A stretch of DNA of 64,000 nucleotides from Selaginella moellendorffii (Eukaryota > Streptophyta > Lycopodiopsida > Selaginellales > Selaginellaceae). The notes beneath the pieces are model-generated. The model saw nothing but the letters and a program-made list of their open reading frames with translations. It did not search any database and was not told the origin of the DNA. Position numbers and translations under genes: made by a program. The stretch spans positions 324,836-388,835 of the forward strand of contig NW_003314331.1 in assembly GCF_000143415.4 (NCBI RefSeq), written 5' to 3'. Below, in pieces: positions 31,420-43,119 of the stretch; position 1 is the stretch's first letter, and the number at the start of each line of letters is the position of its first letter.

Positions 31420-32466
31420 ATGCAAGGGGGAATCTGGTATCCTGGTTCTGGGCGGCAAATCCATGTCGACAATCTTGTGTCTTGCGCCAGGATCGACAAG
31501 CAGCAGCCTTGTAACTTGGTAAGTGTTGTTGCGCCAAATCATGCAATGAAAATTTCTGCTAGAGCTTTATCACGTCTCTGGACGTCGAGGGGAAAACTAT
31601 AATTCTTGTTGTTCTGGATGGCTGCGGATCACATAACAAGCGTGAGTTTCTATCTCACGTTTTCTCGTCCCTTTGATCGTTCCCTTTTTTTTTTAACAGG
31701 GGCCACGAGTCTTACACATGAAAGGGTGTATACGTTCCAAGATTTGTGCTCGGAAGCATTCGAAAGTCACAGAGATCTCTCGCATGCTATTGAGTATCTT
31801 ATGTCGAGGTAATGGTGTGGTTTCTTTTTCCCTGACTCTCAACCAAAGCCAGGGTAACGACTGCCATAGAAGGAAGAGTTCAAGACCTCCGCGAGGATGA
31901 GAAGGAGATGGAGGAAATAAGGGCCCAATGGACATACGACGACAGCGACGACATACAAGACGAACCATTGGAAAGCATGGACACGCTCAAGGTGAGTGAG
32001 CTAGCTTCTTGGCTAAAACTGCTGGTAACACGCATGCCAGGCTCAAGATTGGACACCATCCTTTCACTCGACAGTGGTAGCCATCTCGGGGAGCGACATA
32101 GCGGTGGGCGGCCCTGGAGCGTTTGCGACTGCCTTGGTCGATTGTAGCACAGGAGATGCGACGGTAAGTAGAGTTGCAAACTTTGCCTCTCGGTGATCAA
32201 ATTCCACTGCCAGTGGCTTGCTCCCGGAAGTATGACTGCGCGCATAAAACCGAATGACGTTCTAGTACTTGGACCTCGTGATCTGCCACTCGACAAAGTT
32301 ACACCAACAATTGCCAGGCGCGGGGTGAGTCTAACTTTGAGAATGACAGTGCTTGTGGAGGCTGACCTTGTCTGTTTTCCAGGAAAGCGTAGATATAGCA
32401 GAGCTATTGTCATCCTTGACGGCAGAAAATGAATCAACTGTCCTTTGTGTGAAGGTTCTTGTATAA
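31420..32466 (+). CDS. Divergent PP2C-like protein, probably without phosphatase activity
   Basis: Seven exons join in frame: 31420-31518, 31563-31641, 31700-31808, 31853-31991, 32041-32163, 32214-32324 and 32383-32466, giving 247 residues. The order of blocks parallels the PP2C (PPM) fold: TIILVVLDGCGSHN in place of VFDGHGG, a helix ending in a run of acids, HSTVVAISGSDIAVGGPGAFATALVDCSTGDA in place of GSTAVVALI...VANVGDSRAVL, DVLVLGPRDLPLDKVTP in place of FLILASDGLWDV, and ENESTVLCVKVLV in place of DNITVVVVRF. If so, nearly all metal-binding acids (in DGHGG, GDSR, SDG and DN) are changed, so it would be a pseudophosphatase. The length is close to a minimal PP2C core. The coding model is strong; the family call is inference. 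A telo-box sits at 31407-31416. Confidence 0.7.
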
Positions 32467-34140
32467 TATTAAAACCTTCTCGGATGAATAGTTTGCAAGT
32501 TTATTTAAAGTTACGTTACTTAAATATTTGATAGTAAACTTAAGGTAAATTATATATTTTTAGAACAAAATAATAAGTTTTACTTTTTATTAAATTTCTA
32601 AAAACATTTTAAATTTGTTATTAATAATAATTAAATTTCTTTGTGATTTCAAAGACAAACCAAAAACCATCATTATATTATTTATCACTTTATCATTACA
32701 TTTTAAAACATAGTTGATTTATATCCCATTCAATACTTATAAATCATCTTTAAAATAAAATTTTCAAATTTTCCTAAACCCAAATTCGATGAAAGTTCAA
32801 AAATGTAAATGTAAATAACTTAATGAAAAAACTTAAGTATTATAATTATATATTACAATTGAGTATAATAAATTTTTTTTAATATTAGTTTATTTAGTCC
32901 TTTTTCTACCACTATTATATGTATAATAAACTGTCTTAGATAACTTAAATTTATATGCAAGTAAATGTGTTAATAATTTATTTTATAAAACCATAAAATA
33001 TCCTGAAGTATCTCCATTAAGTCATTATATATTCTAGATATATTTTATAAAATGTAATAAAAGAAAATATATATTAACTATATATGCTATAAAACTTGAT
33101 ATAGCTTTACAAATAAGTATATAATTATAAATTTAAAATTTATAAGGTTTAGGATTAATTATATATTTTACCTTTAAAAAAAATTTCAATGTAATTTTAC
33201 TAAATAAAAAATTATTATTATCAAGTCTCAAAGTTTTAAATTTTCCAACATATAGCCTTCATGATAATGTTTATTAAGAGAACAATAAATTGAGGCTAAA
33301 AAACAATATATGCTCAAGGGATCAGTAACAGAAAATTAATGGATAAAAAACTAATCTTGTTAGTCTAACGACAGTTATTACAATCCTCAAGTAAAATATA
33401 TTGACTTGGTCAAACTATGGGGAAATAAACTACCACTCGAGCTATTTTAGTCAATAAACAGTAATAGGAAAACTTTTATGGGGTCCTAAATTAAATTTTT
33501 TAATAATTTTATAGTTTTTTTTAATAGCAACATTAATCCACCCATTTATTTAGAAACTTTAAATGGATAAAAACTACAAAACCTATGAAATATATAAAGA
33601 GGGAAAAGAAAGGTGACATAGTATTTAAATGTCAATTACAATTGTTGATAACCATAGTGATATTTAGGTTTATTAATAAAATTAAAATATAAATTAATGA
33701 CTCAAATATTTAGCAATTAGGTTTTAAAAAGTATTTTATACACAAGATATTATTTCTTATAATTGTTTTTATTTAATTCTTTGTTGACTAAATTTAAATA
33801 TTGGTGATAATATTTTCTCATATAAGATTTGGAAAAAAGAGTATAAGAAATACAGTTGAAAACAATCATATTTTTATATTGACATATGTAATTTTATTTT
33901 TATCGGTTTGCAATTAGTGATACTTAAAAATTAATAAATATTTATTCTTATTTAAAATTTAAGTACATTAATTTTGTATAAAGCATTTTTCTAATATTAC
34001 AAACATAAGTTTCATTGTTTAGTTTTCTTCTCACTTAATTTGTTTCATAAAATTTTGGATTACCCTTGAAGTAAAAAGATAAATATTTATAACTAGGTGT
34101 TGGTAAAGGTTGGAACGATTATATGTATGTAATTTTACCA
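32467..34140. other. AT-rich spacer without genes
   Basis: Roughly three quarters or more A+T, in sharp contrast to the genes on either side. No frame of note, no organelle gene and no tRNA arm is seen. It has the look of old decayed transposon DNA, but I cannot identify ends or a family. Confidence 0.6.
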
Positions 34141-34444
34141 CCCAGAATTTGCCATATAATACTAAAACTCTACTGCCGGCAGAGGCCTGGGGCTTTTGAA
34201 ATATTTCTACTGAGACGTTTTACTCTCTGAATGAGATTGGCACCACATGCAGGTCACAGCTGGCATGCCGGATCAGATTGGAAGAAGTGTGTGATGGCCT
34301 CTTTTCCTGCTTCACTATTTTGTTCTTGAGAAAAACTGTACTTCAATATTAAATCAAGAGGAGGTGTGGAGCTCCTCTCCATCCTCAGAGTGGGAATCGC
34401 TGGTCTTAGTATCTTTCTCGCCTGTCACTGTGGCACATTTGTGA

Positions 34445-34702
34445 CTATCTTTTGGTCGACCAGAATCCCGAGGCAATTTTAAGAATTGGCAAGACCATTT
34501 GAAGCGCAATTCTTTGCTTCAAGAGTGATAAAGCCTGTCCATGCTCACAAGGCAAGAATAGCTGTGTGCAAGTAAATTTTTTAAAATCCCAGCATTGCCT
34601 AGCATTTTCTAGTAATGATATAATTTCCTCTTCGCTTGGTGATCCAATACACCACCTGGATAAGATTTCGATGAAATCAGCGCACAGATACACGTGGCGC
34701 AA
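34445..34702 (-). other. Orphan open frame, possible gene fragment
   Basis: An 85-codon frame on the minus strand reads like protein (CADFIEILSRWCIGSPSEEEI...LLKQRIALQMVLPILKIASGFW) but begins with TTG, has no ATG start, and no recognisable domain. It may be the leftover of a decayed gene at the edge of the AT-rich stretch. Confidence 0.25.
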
Positions 34703-34800
34703 ACCGACAGCTTAACGGGATAAGAGCGTGTAGTACAGTTGTAACCCAATTAGGGTTTAAGGATGGGCGTGTAGGCAGCAGGGCGAGCGACGCGTCTTGG

Positions 34801-34808
34801 CATATAAA
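34801..34808 (+). promoter_or_regulatory. TATA box of the small gene at 34910
   Basis: CATATAAAAT just after 34800 is a clean TATA element about 105 bases before the ATG at 34910; a telo-box TTAGGGTTT lies further upstream at 34750-34758. Confidence 0.5.
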
Positions 34809-34909
34809 ATAACTCCCTGGTAACAAAATCCTCTTTTTTTCCTTGGCGCTCTCTCATCGATCCGTCTTCTCTCTCGCGTAGATCGGGTGTTTTTAGGGCT
34901 GCTCTGGGG

Positions 34910-35275
34910 ATGGGCGGACAGGCAGCGCCAGTGATCATCGAATCGCGAAAGGATCAAAGCCACCCAAAGGAGGCCGCGGCGGAGGAGGCGGCGAAGAGGA
35001 GGAGCGGCGGTGGCAGCGCTGGCGGCGGCATTAGCGAGGCGACGCGAGACGCTGCCCGGGCGCGACTCTTGGTGCTGTCGGAGGCGGGCGACGACGCCGA
35101 GCTTCTGGAGAAGGTGAGCGAGGCAAACACTCCCACTGCTTCTACTCCTAGATCTCCTGCTTCCACTCCAGCTGAGGTCCAAAATGGTGATGTCAAGGAT
35201 GCTTGCTGCAGATCAAAGCTGATGGCTATCGCCGACACTTTGCCTCCTGATCCTCTCGCTGCTACTACTCACTGA
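34910..35275 (+). CDS. Small plant protein of unknown function, 121 residues
   Basis: An unspliced frame starts MGGQAAPVIIESRKDQSHPKEA and has an Ala/Gly-rich, charged first half, a helix-like ATRDAARARLLVLSEAGDDAELLEKV, a Pro/Ser/Thr linker, and a Cys-containing end CCRSKLMAIADTLPPDPLA. The TATA box and telo-box upstream support a real gene. A strong donor-like GAGAAG|GTGAGC lies at about 35114 and an acceptor CTGCTGCAG at about 35211; if used, the protein would end IKADGYRRHFAS. The Cys-Arg-Ser-Lys-Leu end feels like a conserved plant motif, but I cannot name the family. Confidence 0.55.
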   Translation: MGGQAAPVIIESRKDQSHPKEAAAEEAAKRRSGGGSAGGGISEATRDAARARLLVLSEAGDDAELLEKVSEANTPTASTPRSPASTPAEVQNGDVKDACCRSKLMAIADTLPPDPLAATTH

Positions 35276-35653
35276 AAAGAGTGAGTGAGAAAGAGAAAAG
35301 AAAGAGCTCGCGACTCACCGGGAGAGAGAGCTCCTTCCCTCTCTCACTCTCTCTCGCTTTCTCTTCTCTCGGTCAGCTACACCGGTATGTTTTTCCAGAT
35401 CACTGTTGCTAGCATTACTACTACCTCGCTTCTTTCGTCATGATAGTCATCGCGATGCTTTCTCTGTGTAAGAACGCACGTTATAATATTCACCCTTCTT
35501 TGTCTCGAAGAAAAAGTCGTACCTTTGCAGCGAAAGTTTCTCAAGGACTTTTGGTTTTCTTGTCTCAAATGAAATCACAATCGCGGATGGATGGAACTGT
35601 TATGTCTGTGATGACTCCTCGCGAGCGCCGACCATAGCTGCATTGACTAGTAG
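35276..35653. other. Spacer with TCTC-rich tract
   Basis: This is the convergent 3' region between the small gene and the methyltransferase gene. A pyrimidine tract of TCTC type lies at about 35330-35370. No gene is seen. Confidence 0.4.
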
Positions 35654-37315
35654 TTAGACAACAAGAGAACTTAGGTGGAGATTATTACCACTGCTCGTCT
35701 TTGGAGGCAAAATGTAGTAGTGTAAAAGCCTGCAATCGAATCCTCCCACTGTGATAGGCCACTTCCTATCGGCCTTCATTTGAAGCTGGCGTGTGAGAGT
35801 CGAGTTTCCACTGAGCACGTAAACATCAGCTCTGCTGCTATACTGTTTGAGAAATCTCCCCAGCGCCATGTAAGTTGCGATCAAGCTGTTTAAAAAAACT
35901 GTCGTCAAGGAGGAACCAAATAGATTTCTTGCTTACCTCGGTTCTTCTTCGTTTAGCCTGTTTCCCCACGGAGGATTCACGGTGACGAGCGACGGACAAA
36001 CAGGAGGAACGTATCTCCGGCAGTCCTCGCAGCTGAGGCGGAGGAGATGTTCCACTCCTGCTCTCTTGGCGTCCCGAGTACACAAGAGCAGTGATCCTTC
36101 GTGTAAGTCGTTTCCTAGCAGCTGCAAATCTCGAGGCGCTTTGACTTGCGCTTCAGTAGCTTCTTTGCAGCACAGTTTCCATTCCATCTTATCGTAGTCG
36201 TGCCATTTCTGCAAGGAAAGAAAAGAAAGAACAAGATCAAAATCACAATCAAAGGTGAAAAAGCTTATACCATGAACGGCCATCGCGGTCGCAAAAGTCC
36301 TGGAGCGATATTCAAAGCCATGAGAGCCGCCTCGATCAGGAAAGTCCCCGAGCCACACATAGGATCCATGAGAACTCTCCCTCCACCAACATTCTTGTTG
36401 AAAGTTCCAAACCCCGGCACAAACTTGTCATTCCACCCGGCCATCGTCAAGATCCCAGCTGCTATCGCTTCGTTCAAGCTGGCCTTGTGCATAGCGTCCC
36501 TATAACCCCTCATGTGAAGGCTCGTCCCGCTCATATCCCTGTATAGCAATGCCTTGTCTCTATACAGAGATAGAAACAATGGCAAGTCCGCAGCATCGTA
36601 GGCGTCTGGCGGATCCGGCCTCTTTCCACCGCAGCAATCCCTGAGAGCGTCACAGATTGCGTCCTTGGCTCGAGTGCAAGCTACCATCGTGTTGGAAACC
36701 TCCGAGCAATCCCACACTCGGCTATGGATGGAGAAACTTCGCAGCTTTCCTCGATTCCCTGCCACAACCAGCGTCTTCCAATCCACTGCATCCTTCACGA
36801 AGTTATAGACGGGGTCAGATCGCTGTCCATACCTCGACGATCTTAGATCGGCGGCGGCAATGAGCTGGAGCACGCGAACCGCGCAGCGCGACCAGAGATT
36901 GGCCAGGAATCCCGTGTGCCAGCTTCCAGAGAAGTAGACCCCAGAGGATCCGGTCTTGACGCTGTGAGCTCCGATGGAGGACGCCCGGAGCTCCGCCGCG
37001 ACAACGTCTTCCAATCCGGGGGCGCACGTCGCGAAGAATCGCAATGCGCCATCGGCACGCTCAATCTCGTCACTGGGAAACCAGAGAAACCCCAGGAATA
37101 AGCGATATGGAGCTGCTAGAGTCGGCTTACCTGAAGAAATATGGATGATCCTCGGGCCTGGCGCTCGAGGAAGCGCTGGAATCGTCATCGTCCTCCCTGA
37201 ACGGCACCAATCGTGAAGCGCGACGGGGCCGGCGATGCTGCTGCTGGTGGAAACGCGAGGGAGAACCTCCGGTAGCAGAGATTTGGGGCAAGAATGCCGC
37301 CAATGCCACTCCCAT
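35654..37315 (-). CDS. THUMP-domain RNA methyltransferase (RlmL/UPF0020 type), copy 1
   Basis: Four exons join in frame: 37315-37131, 37072-36271, 36208-35937 and 35885-35654, giving 496 residues. The first exon (MGVALAAFLPQISATGGSPSRFHQQQHRRPRRASRL) reads as a transit peptide. Next comes the RlmL-like start RFFATCAPGLEDVVAAELRAS with the THUMP RNA-binding region, then the methyltransferase core with the SAM-binding motif DPMCGSGTFLIEAAL and the catalytic-type motif VNPPWGNRL. The family methylates the N2 of guanine in rRNA or tRNA. Both key motifs look intact, so activity is expected. A telo-box AAACCCTAG (37320-37328) lies directly before the ATG. A paralogue in opposite orientation lies 6.6 kb away. 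Confidence 0.88.
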
Positions 37316-38094
37316 CCTCAAACCCTAGATTCGGCGTTGGAGACTTCTTATTTTAAATTTCAAATTTCATTCTTAATTACGGACAGCTTATTTAACCCAT
37401 AATTGAATCAAGATTGCTATTTGTAGTGGTCACCACTTGAAATATAGGACAATGACATATACTTTTCAAAATGTCACATATATGCATAGTGGAAATTATA
37501 ACCAAGCTACCATTGTCCCCAACTTTACACATGCCAAAACCATCCACTTCATCACTTAGTCACTTACCTCATTGTAATTCCATTGCCTTCACATGAACAA
37601 ACCCAACCACACTTGTTAAGTCCCTCAAATTTAAGTTCCATTGTGAACTTGAGGCTACACATTACACTCATGATGCTCCACTCATTGCATTTTATTTATA
37701 TATGCCCAAGATGGTGAGGTCATAGTAGAAGTTTCCATTTCTAGTAATTTGGTCTAGTTTCAACACTTATTGAGGTGTGCCATTTTGCAAACCTTCATTT
37801 TAACATAAGCTTGTGAGAAGTGTAGCATGGCTAGTATTGACTATACTTGGGTGGATAAGTTGTATATGTAGCAAGTAAGGCCCTTAACATCTGTTAGTCC
37901 TACTTCCCAAGTATTATATATGGATCTTAAAGAAATTTTTCACATTGTTCATAAATATCATAAAAATGAGGATTTCCACAAATTTGCCATCTCAGTTTAC
38001 ATCCTCCTCATGTTTATCTTGGGCAGAAGCTTGGTAGCAAGAGGAAATTCTAAGATTTTGTATAAAGTATTTAGCCATTAGAATTCTAGGGAAA

Positions 38095-39545
38095 TTGCAT
38101 CCCCTTTTAATATAAAATCTAGAGAGTTATATTGCATTGATTAAAATTTTTTTTTTATAACTTTTGCATTCATACTTAGTTATGATAGGGCAATACTAGG
38201 CATAAGAGCAACTTCTTAAGTATGGGAAGTAATACAAAAGAACACAAAAAATTTACTGATGGGTGGGCTTTTTTTTTTTTTTTCTTTTTTACTTCCATGG
38301 TTGCAATTTTTTCCTCTTGTGAGGCAAGATTTTAGAATGTGGTTGCTTGATTTAAAGCAAGGATTTGAGTAAAACTTTTGCAATTCTCTTTATTAAAAGG
38401 GTCAAATATGACAATAAGAAAATAAAATTTGAGTGTAAAGGAGTAGAATGTTTTAATGGAATTGCCTAACGATTGTAAACTTGAGAGGCTGCTTGTATTT
38501 CAAGATGGAATTGTGGGCATTTTTGAATGTGTGACTTTCAAGGCAGTGAATTTAGAGTGTAGATTTTTTAATCTAGATGGCTGTGAAAAAGTTTTGAGAT
38601 AACCTTTAACCACTAGTGTAGTTGAAAGTGGTATAAAACTTTATGGTTAAAACTTTATTATAAACAAGTTCATCCCAATGTAAATGCTTTCTCAAAGTAA
38701 AGATCTTTTGTAATTAATAAGGAGTTTAGTTGATTCAAAGTAAAGGTTCATATACAATTTTATTTAGGGAAAAATCATTATAGATAAGCTCCAAAATAAT
38801 CCTCATAGATAAGTTAATAAACTAATCACTTTCACTTTCTAAAACCAAGGTAGGGAATTACTTGTAGTTGCTATACAAAAAGTTATCAAATGTTGAAAGA
38901 AATTTTTATATACTTAATATGACAGTAAAGGTGCATATGCAATGCTCAATACTTCTACTTAGAATTATTACCATCTCAAAGTATAAAGTATGACATTTCA
39001 TAAAAACCTAAAAATCTTCATTATACAACAATTTTCTTAAGGCCAAATTATCTTCAATATATTCTTTATGTAGGTCTTAAATGTTTTAGCATAAAGGCTA
39101 ATTGCACTATGGTCATGCTTGCTATATCACATTTTACTATATTATCCACATTCTACTCCACTTTCCCCTCCACTTGCTTTTGCTATTAGTGGTGACAATC
39201 ATTTATAAATGGAAGAAGAAGTTAGAGTTAAAGAACCTACTCTAATTGCACATAAAAGAACCATCACCAATAGAAAAAAAGTGTAAAGGCTAATGTACTT
39301 AGAAAAATAGGGTTGATTAAAGATAGAGAATCTATTCGAACCACACTTAGAAGAGGTGGAGTATAAAGGTTGGCAAAGTTTAATTTAGCACTACCTACTC
39401 CAACTACATCAAGGCCAATATCTAAACACTTTATTTATTTTGACACAAGGCTATTAAAGGCAAATACAATATAGAGTAATCACTCAAATATTACTAACAT
39501 CAAAAGGAATGGTTAGTTATTAACCACACAAAATTTTATTGTATA
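38095..39545. repeat. Degenerate tandem repeat, unit A
   Basis: Unit A shares a chain of diverged segments, in the same order, with units B and C: AGAGAGTTATATTGCATTGATTA (38115), TTGTGAGGCAAGATTTTAGAATGTGGTTGC (38316), AATGTAAATGCTTTCTCAAAG (38677), CTTTCACTTTCTAAAACCAA (38828), TTTTAGCATAAAGGCTAATTGC (39083) and ACACTTTATTTATTTTGACACAAGGCTATT (39428). Unit length is about 1.45 kb. Confidence 0.75.
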
Positions 39546-39559
39546 TATTGCATCATTCA

Positions 39560-40830
39560 TTTTCGACCCAAAATTTAGAGAGTTATATTGCATTGATTAA
39601 TTAAATCTTTTATAACTTTTACATTCATACATGGTCATGATAGATATAACAAGAAATCATAAGGTATAAGAATAACCTTCCAAGCGTAAGAAGCAGCCAA
39701 AAGAGCGTGAGGAGCTCAATAATTGATAAGTCTACTTTTTTATTTTATTTCTATAGTTACAATTATTTCTTTTTATAAGGTAAAATTCGAGAATGTGGTT
39801 ATTCGATCTAGAATGAGGATTGATAAGTGTGTGGTTTGAGTTATCAAGCAAGTTCTTATAATTCTTTTTGTTAACAAAAACAAAGAAAATCAAAAATTTA
39901 CTCCATTTTCCATACTAATGCTTTTTTAAGGTAAAAAAACCTTTAAGATGAGTAAAGAGTTCAATTCATTTGTTATGTAAATAAATGTTAAAAATTCATA
40001 TATGATTTGATTCAGGAAAACTTTATTATATGTATACTCTTAAATAATCCTTATGGTCAAGCTAAAAAATTCAATTTTTCTTTAAATCAAGATGGGTTAC
40101 TTATAATGGCCACTATAATAATCTATTCATTTGATTTTAGAAGAAACCTTTATGTGGCTGATATGATGGTGAATGTGCACAAACAAAATTCCATACTTCT
40201 TCTCAAATTTCTTATAATTCAAAAGTATAAAACAATCATTATTGAGATTGATACTTTTTAAAGGTTTAAAAATCTTTATCAACATATAGTAATTTTTTTT
40301 AAGATTGAGTTACTTTTGTTGTGTTCTTTACCTAGGTTTAAAATATTTCGGCATAAGGGTTAGTGGCACCATGGGCATGCTTACTATCTTTTACAAACTG
40401 ATTGCCAGCACTTTTAGTAAGAGTAAGTGAAGGGGTAACTACTAAAGTAGGAAGTGCAAAATTTAATATAATTGAAAATGGTAGAGGAGTATTTAAAATT
40501 GGACAACTTACTTCAATTATACGTAGATATGTAAAGATATTTTTTGCCCCCCCACCAAACCTAACCTAACCTAATGTCAACCACCACTAATAATAGGGTG
40601 GTTAAAGGCAGTGCATAGTGTAGTTGAAAGCTATGGGGTAGTTAAAGGTGGAGGACGTATTTAAATTGCATATAGAGTAAATAACATTATAGCCAAGAAG
40701 GCCTACTTTAGTTATGCTTACTTTAATTACATTAATGCTAATTTCTATACACTTCATTTCTTTTGACATAAGGTTGTTAGGGCTAAATATGATCATCCAA
40801 ATCTTATTAACATAAAAAACTTGATATATA
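39560..40830. repeat. Degenerate tandem repeat, unit B
   Basis: Same segment order as unit A: AGAGAGTTATATTGCATTGATTA (39571), TATAAGGTAAAATTCGAGAATGTGG (39774), TTTTTTAAGGTAAA (39922), TTTCGGCATAAGGGTTAGTGGC (40347) and ACACTTCATTTCTTTTGACATAAGG (40748). Length is about 1.3 kb. It contains an 84-codon chance frame (40007-40261) that I do not regard as a gene. Confidence 0.75.
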
Positions 40831-40844
40831 GATATATATTATAT

Positions 40845-41540
40845 ATTACATCACTCTCGACCTAAAACTTATGGTGGTATATTGCACTGATCAAATAAAC
40901 TTTATATGACTTGCATTTTACATTTAGTCATGACAAATATAACAGACATTCCTAAGGTACAAAAATGACCTCCCAAACATGGGAAATAGTGTAAAAAAGC
41001 ACAAAGAATTTAATGATGGATGAAACTATTTTTGTCTATTTCCATAGTTATAATTATTCTTTCTTGTGAGGTAAGATTTGAGAATGTAGTTGCTTTATAT
41101 AAAACAATGATCAATAAACATACAATTTAAGTTAACAAGAAAAAACTCTTGTCATTCTCTTTGCTAATGTGGCATAGGAAGATCACCTTAAATAAGCTCA
41201 TCATCGGTGATTAATTCAATATAAATGTTTTCTCAAGGTAAACCTTTATAATTAATACAAATTTTTGTTGATTTATTATGTAAGAGTAATTTTATTTAGG
41301 TAAAAATAATCACAAGTGAGCTTCTAAATGATCCCCATAGCTCAACTAGGAAATTAATTATTTCCACTTTCTAAAACCAATTTGAGGAATTTTTTACATT
41401 AGCCATTGTAACAAGCTATCAACTTGATATTAAAAAAAAAATTGTTATCTTTGATATGATATTTCTATATAAGGGCTAATAGCATAATAGTTATATTTTT
41501 TACCATTTAAAAACCTAATCCAATGTCTATCAATTCTTTA
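40845..41540. repeat. Degenerate tandem repeat, unit C (partial)
   Basis: Begins with GTATATTGCACTGATCAAATAA (40875), continues with CTTGTGAGGTAAGATTTGAGAATGTAG (41063), AATGTTTTCTCAAGGTAAA (41224), TTCCACTTTCTAAAACCAA (41364) and TATAAGGGCTAATAGCA (41467), then loses similarity before the end seen in A and B. Confidence 0.7.
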
Positions 41541-41548
41541 TCTTTAAA

Positions 41549-42016
41549 ATATGCATGGCAATGAACAACACTAACAACAAGAGAAATAATCTATTAAAAG
41601 AGTACAAATGGGAGGTTAGAAGTTCTTTTGCATAATGATGATGTTATGCTTGAGTTTAAGCAAAAACCTATTGCTTAAATCTCTAATTAATGACTAAACT
41701 TAAATTAGAAATTAGCACTACACACAATTTCTAAAAGAATTTTAATTTTGTCCCTTATGAGTGAGGAGAAACAATAGAAGCTCCTATTAACTACATTCTC
41801 AATCTCTTTTATATTCAATAAACATTTCTCAAGCCCAATATACCAATGTTTTAAAAATTGAATTTAGTAGTATAAATTTGAGTGATTAATCTTTGCTCAA
41901 ACTCAAGCACAACATCATCATCATACAAAAGAACTTTTGACCTCTTCTTTCAATTGTATGCTTTAAGTAGATAGCTCCTTTTGTTGCTCATGCTACACTT
42001 ATCATCAATGCATCAT
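41549..42016. repeat. Imperfect inverted-repeat (hairpin) element
   Basis: The left arm (about 41570-41670: CAACAAGAGAAATAATC...GAGGTTAGAAGTTCTTTTGC...GATGATGTTATGCTTGAGTTTAAGCA) is found reversed and complemented at about 41890-41995. The arms are roughly 100 bases and moderately diverged, with about 220 bases between. This has the form of a MITE or foldback element. No coding frame is present. Confidence 0.65.
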
Positions 42017-42053
42017 TCTAGAATTGGAGCAATAACACAAAATGTTCAACATT

Positions 42054-42196
42054 AATAAGTTTTTGATTTTTTTGCAAGAACCTTTTATATTTTAGAGAAA
42101 TAGTCCAATTCATGGGTTGTGATTGGATAAGTTTTTGATTTATTTGCAAGAACCTCTCATAAATTCAAAAAAATAGTCTGATCTATAGGTTGTTGT
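42054..42196 (+). repeat. Two-copy direct repeat of about 71 bases
   Basis: AATAAGTTTTTGATTTTTTTGCAAGAACC...AATAGTCCAATTCATGGGTTG is followed at once by GATAAGTTTTTGATTTATTTGCAAGAACC...AATAGTCTGATCTATAGGTTG, a diverged tandem duplication. Confidence 0.7.
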
Positions 42197-42787
42197 AATG
42201 CATGTGGTTTTCACCCTTTATCTTATAATGATTTACCATAAAATAACCATGAAGTGGAATTTAAACCTTCCATATGACATGGCATATGTCCAAAAATAAT
42301 AGAGTTTCAAGGCTTTGGGCCATTAAATGAAGGGATGAAGCCAAACTCCTAAATAAGAGTAAACGAGCATAGAATGACTTCAAAACACTTTTGCACAAAT
42401 ATTACATAAACCATACATATCATAAAATTTATGATTGGCATGTTGAAATTATGTGACAATATTTAGATTATTTAACTTAAGTGAATGAGACAGTTGTGGT
42501 GCTAGATTTGGCAATTAAGTGTGACAGTCATGTTGGGTGTGGCAGTGGAGGTGCTTGTGAGGGCTGTGTTGAAGAGAGCTCTGCCCTGGCTAGGGATGGA
42601 TGGAGTGAGGAACAAGAGAGAAAAGAAATTCCCATTTTCGCCCCTAGAACTCTATGCTAGATGCTCCAAAGGGGAGAACTTACCACATGACTGGAGTGGC
42701 TTTTAGCCATAACCACAGATCCTCTACCCACATGCAACACAGTTGCAATGTACATGGCTCTCATACACTTGCAGCAAATGACCCTTG

Positions 42788-42856
42788 CAAGCCAATGGAA
42801 TTCCTCCCAATCATATGACCCTCATTGAGATCCTCTCAGCCTGCATACATCCATGA
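42788..42856 (+). pseudogene. Fragment of a PPR protein gene
   Basis: One frame reads QANGIPPNHMTLIEILSACIHP and then a stop. This is the junction of two repeats of a PLS-class pentatricopeptide protein (pattern xANGIxPNxxTLIxILSAC). The frame is broken directly upstream, so it is a dead fragment. Confidence 0.6.
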
Positions 42857-43119
42857 GTGGATTATTGATTTGGGCCTTCACCAAGACTCCAATCTTTGGC
42901 ACCACTCTCACTGCTTTTACTTCCAGTTTTAGTTCCAGGGGGAGAGTTTTTATTTCTAGTTCTAGTTTTAAAGGCATTCTAGTTTTCAAGATCTTGGGGA
43001 TTTGAGTGAGCTCTGAAAAAGGAGCTCGGCCAAGATCCAGGGGAAGAGTATGAGGAAGAACAAGAGGATGAGAAGGAGCTCACAGAATCGGCATCAAGGA
43101 AGAAACATGCTCCCAATTG

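Larger units (their letters stand above)
37340..42500. other. AT-rich island between the methyltransferase paralogues
   Basis: About 5 kb of AT-rich DNA with no gene that I can support. Most of it is accounted for by three diverged tandem repeat units, an inverted-repeat element and a short direct duplication, each listed separately. The part from 37340 to about 38090 shows no clear repeat and no frame of interest. Confidence 0.6.

Noticed and set aside
32467-34140. Insertion of organelle DNA as source of the AT-rich stretch
   Set aside because: No organelle gene, tRNA or rRNA piece is seen, and the low-complexity AT-rich character fits decayed spacer better.
40007-40261. 84-codon frame in repeat unit B as a gene
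   Set aside because: It is Ile/Lys/Asn-rich as expected by chance in AT-rich DNA and is not open in units A and C.
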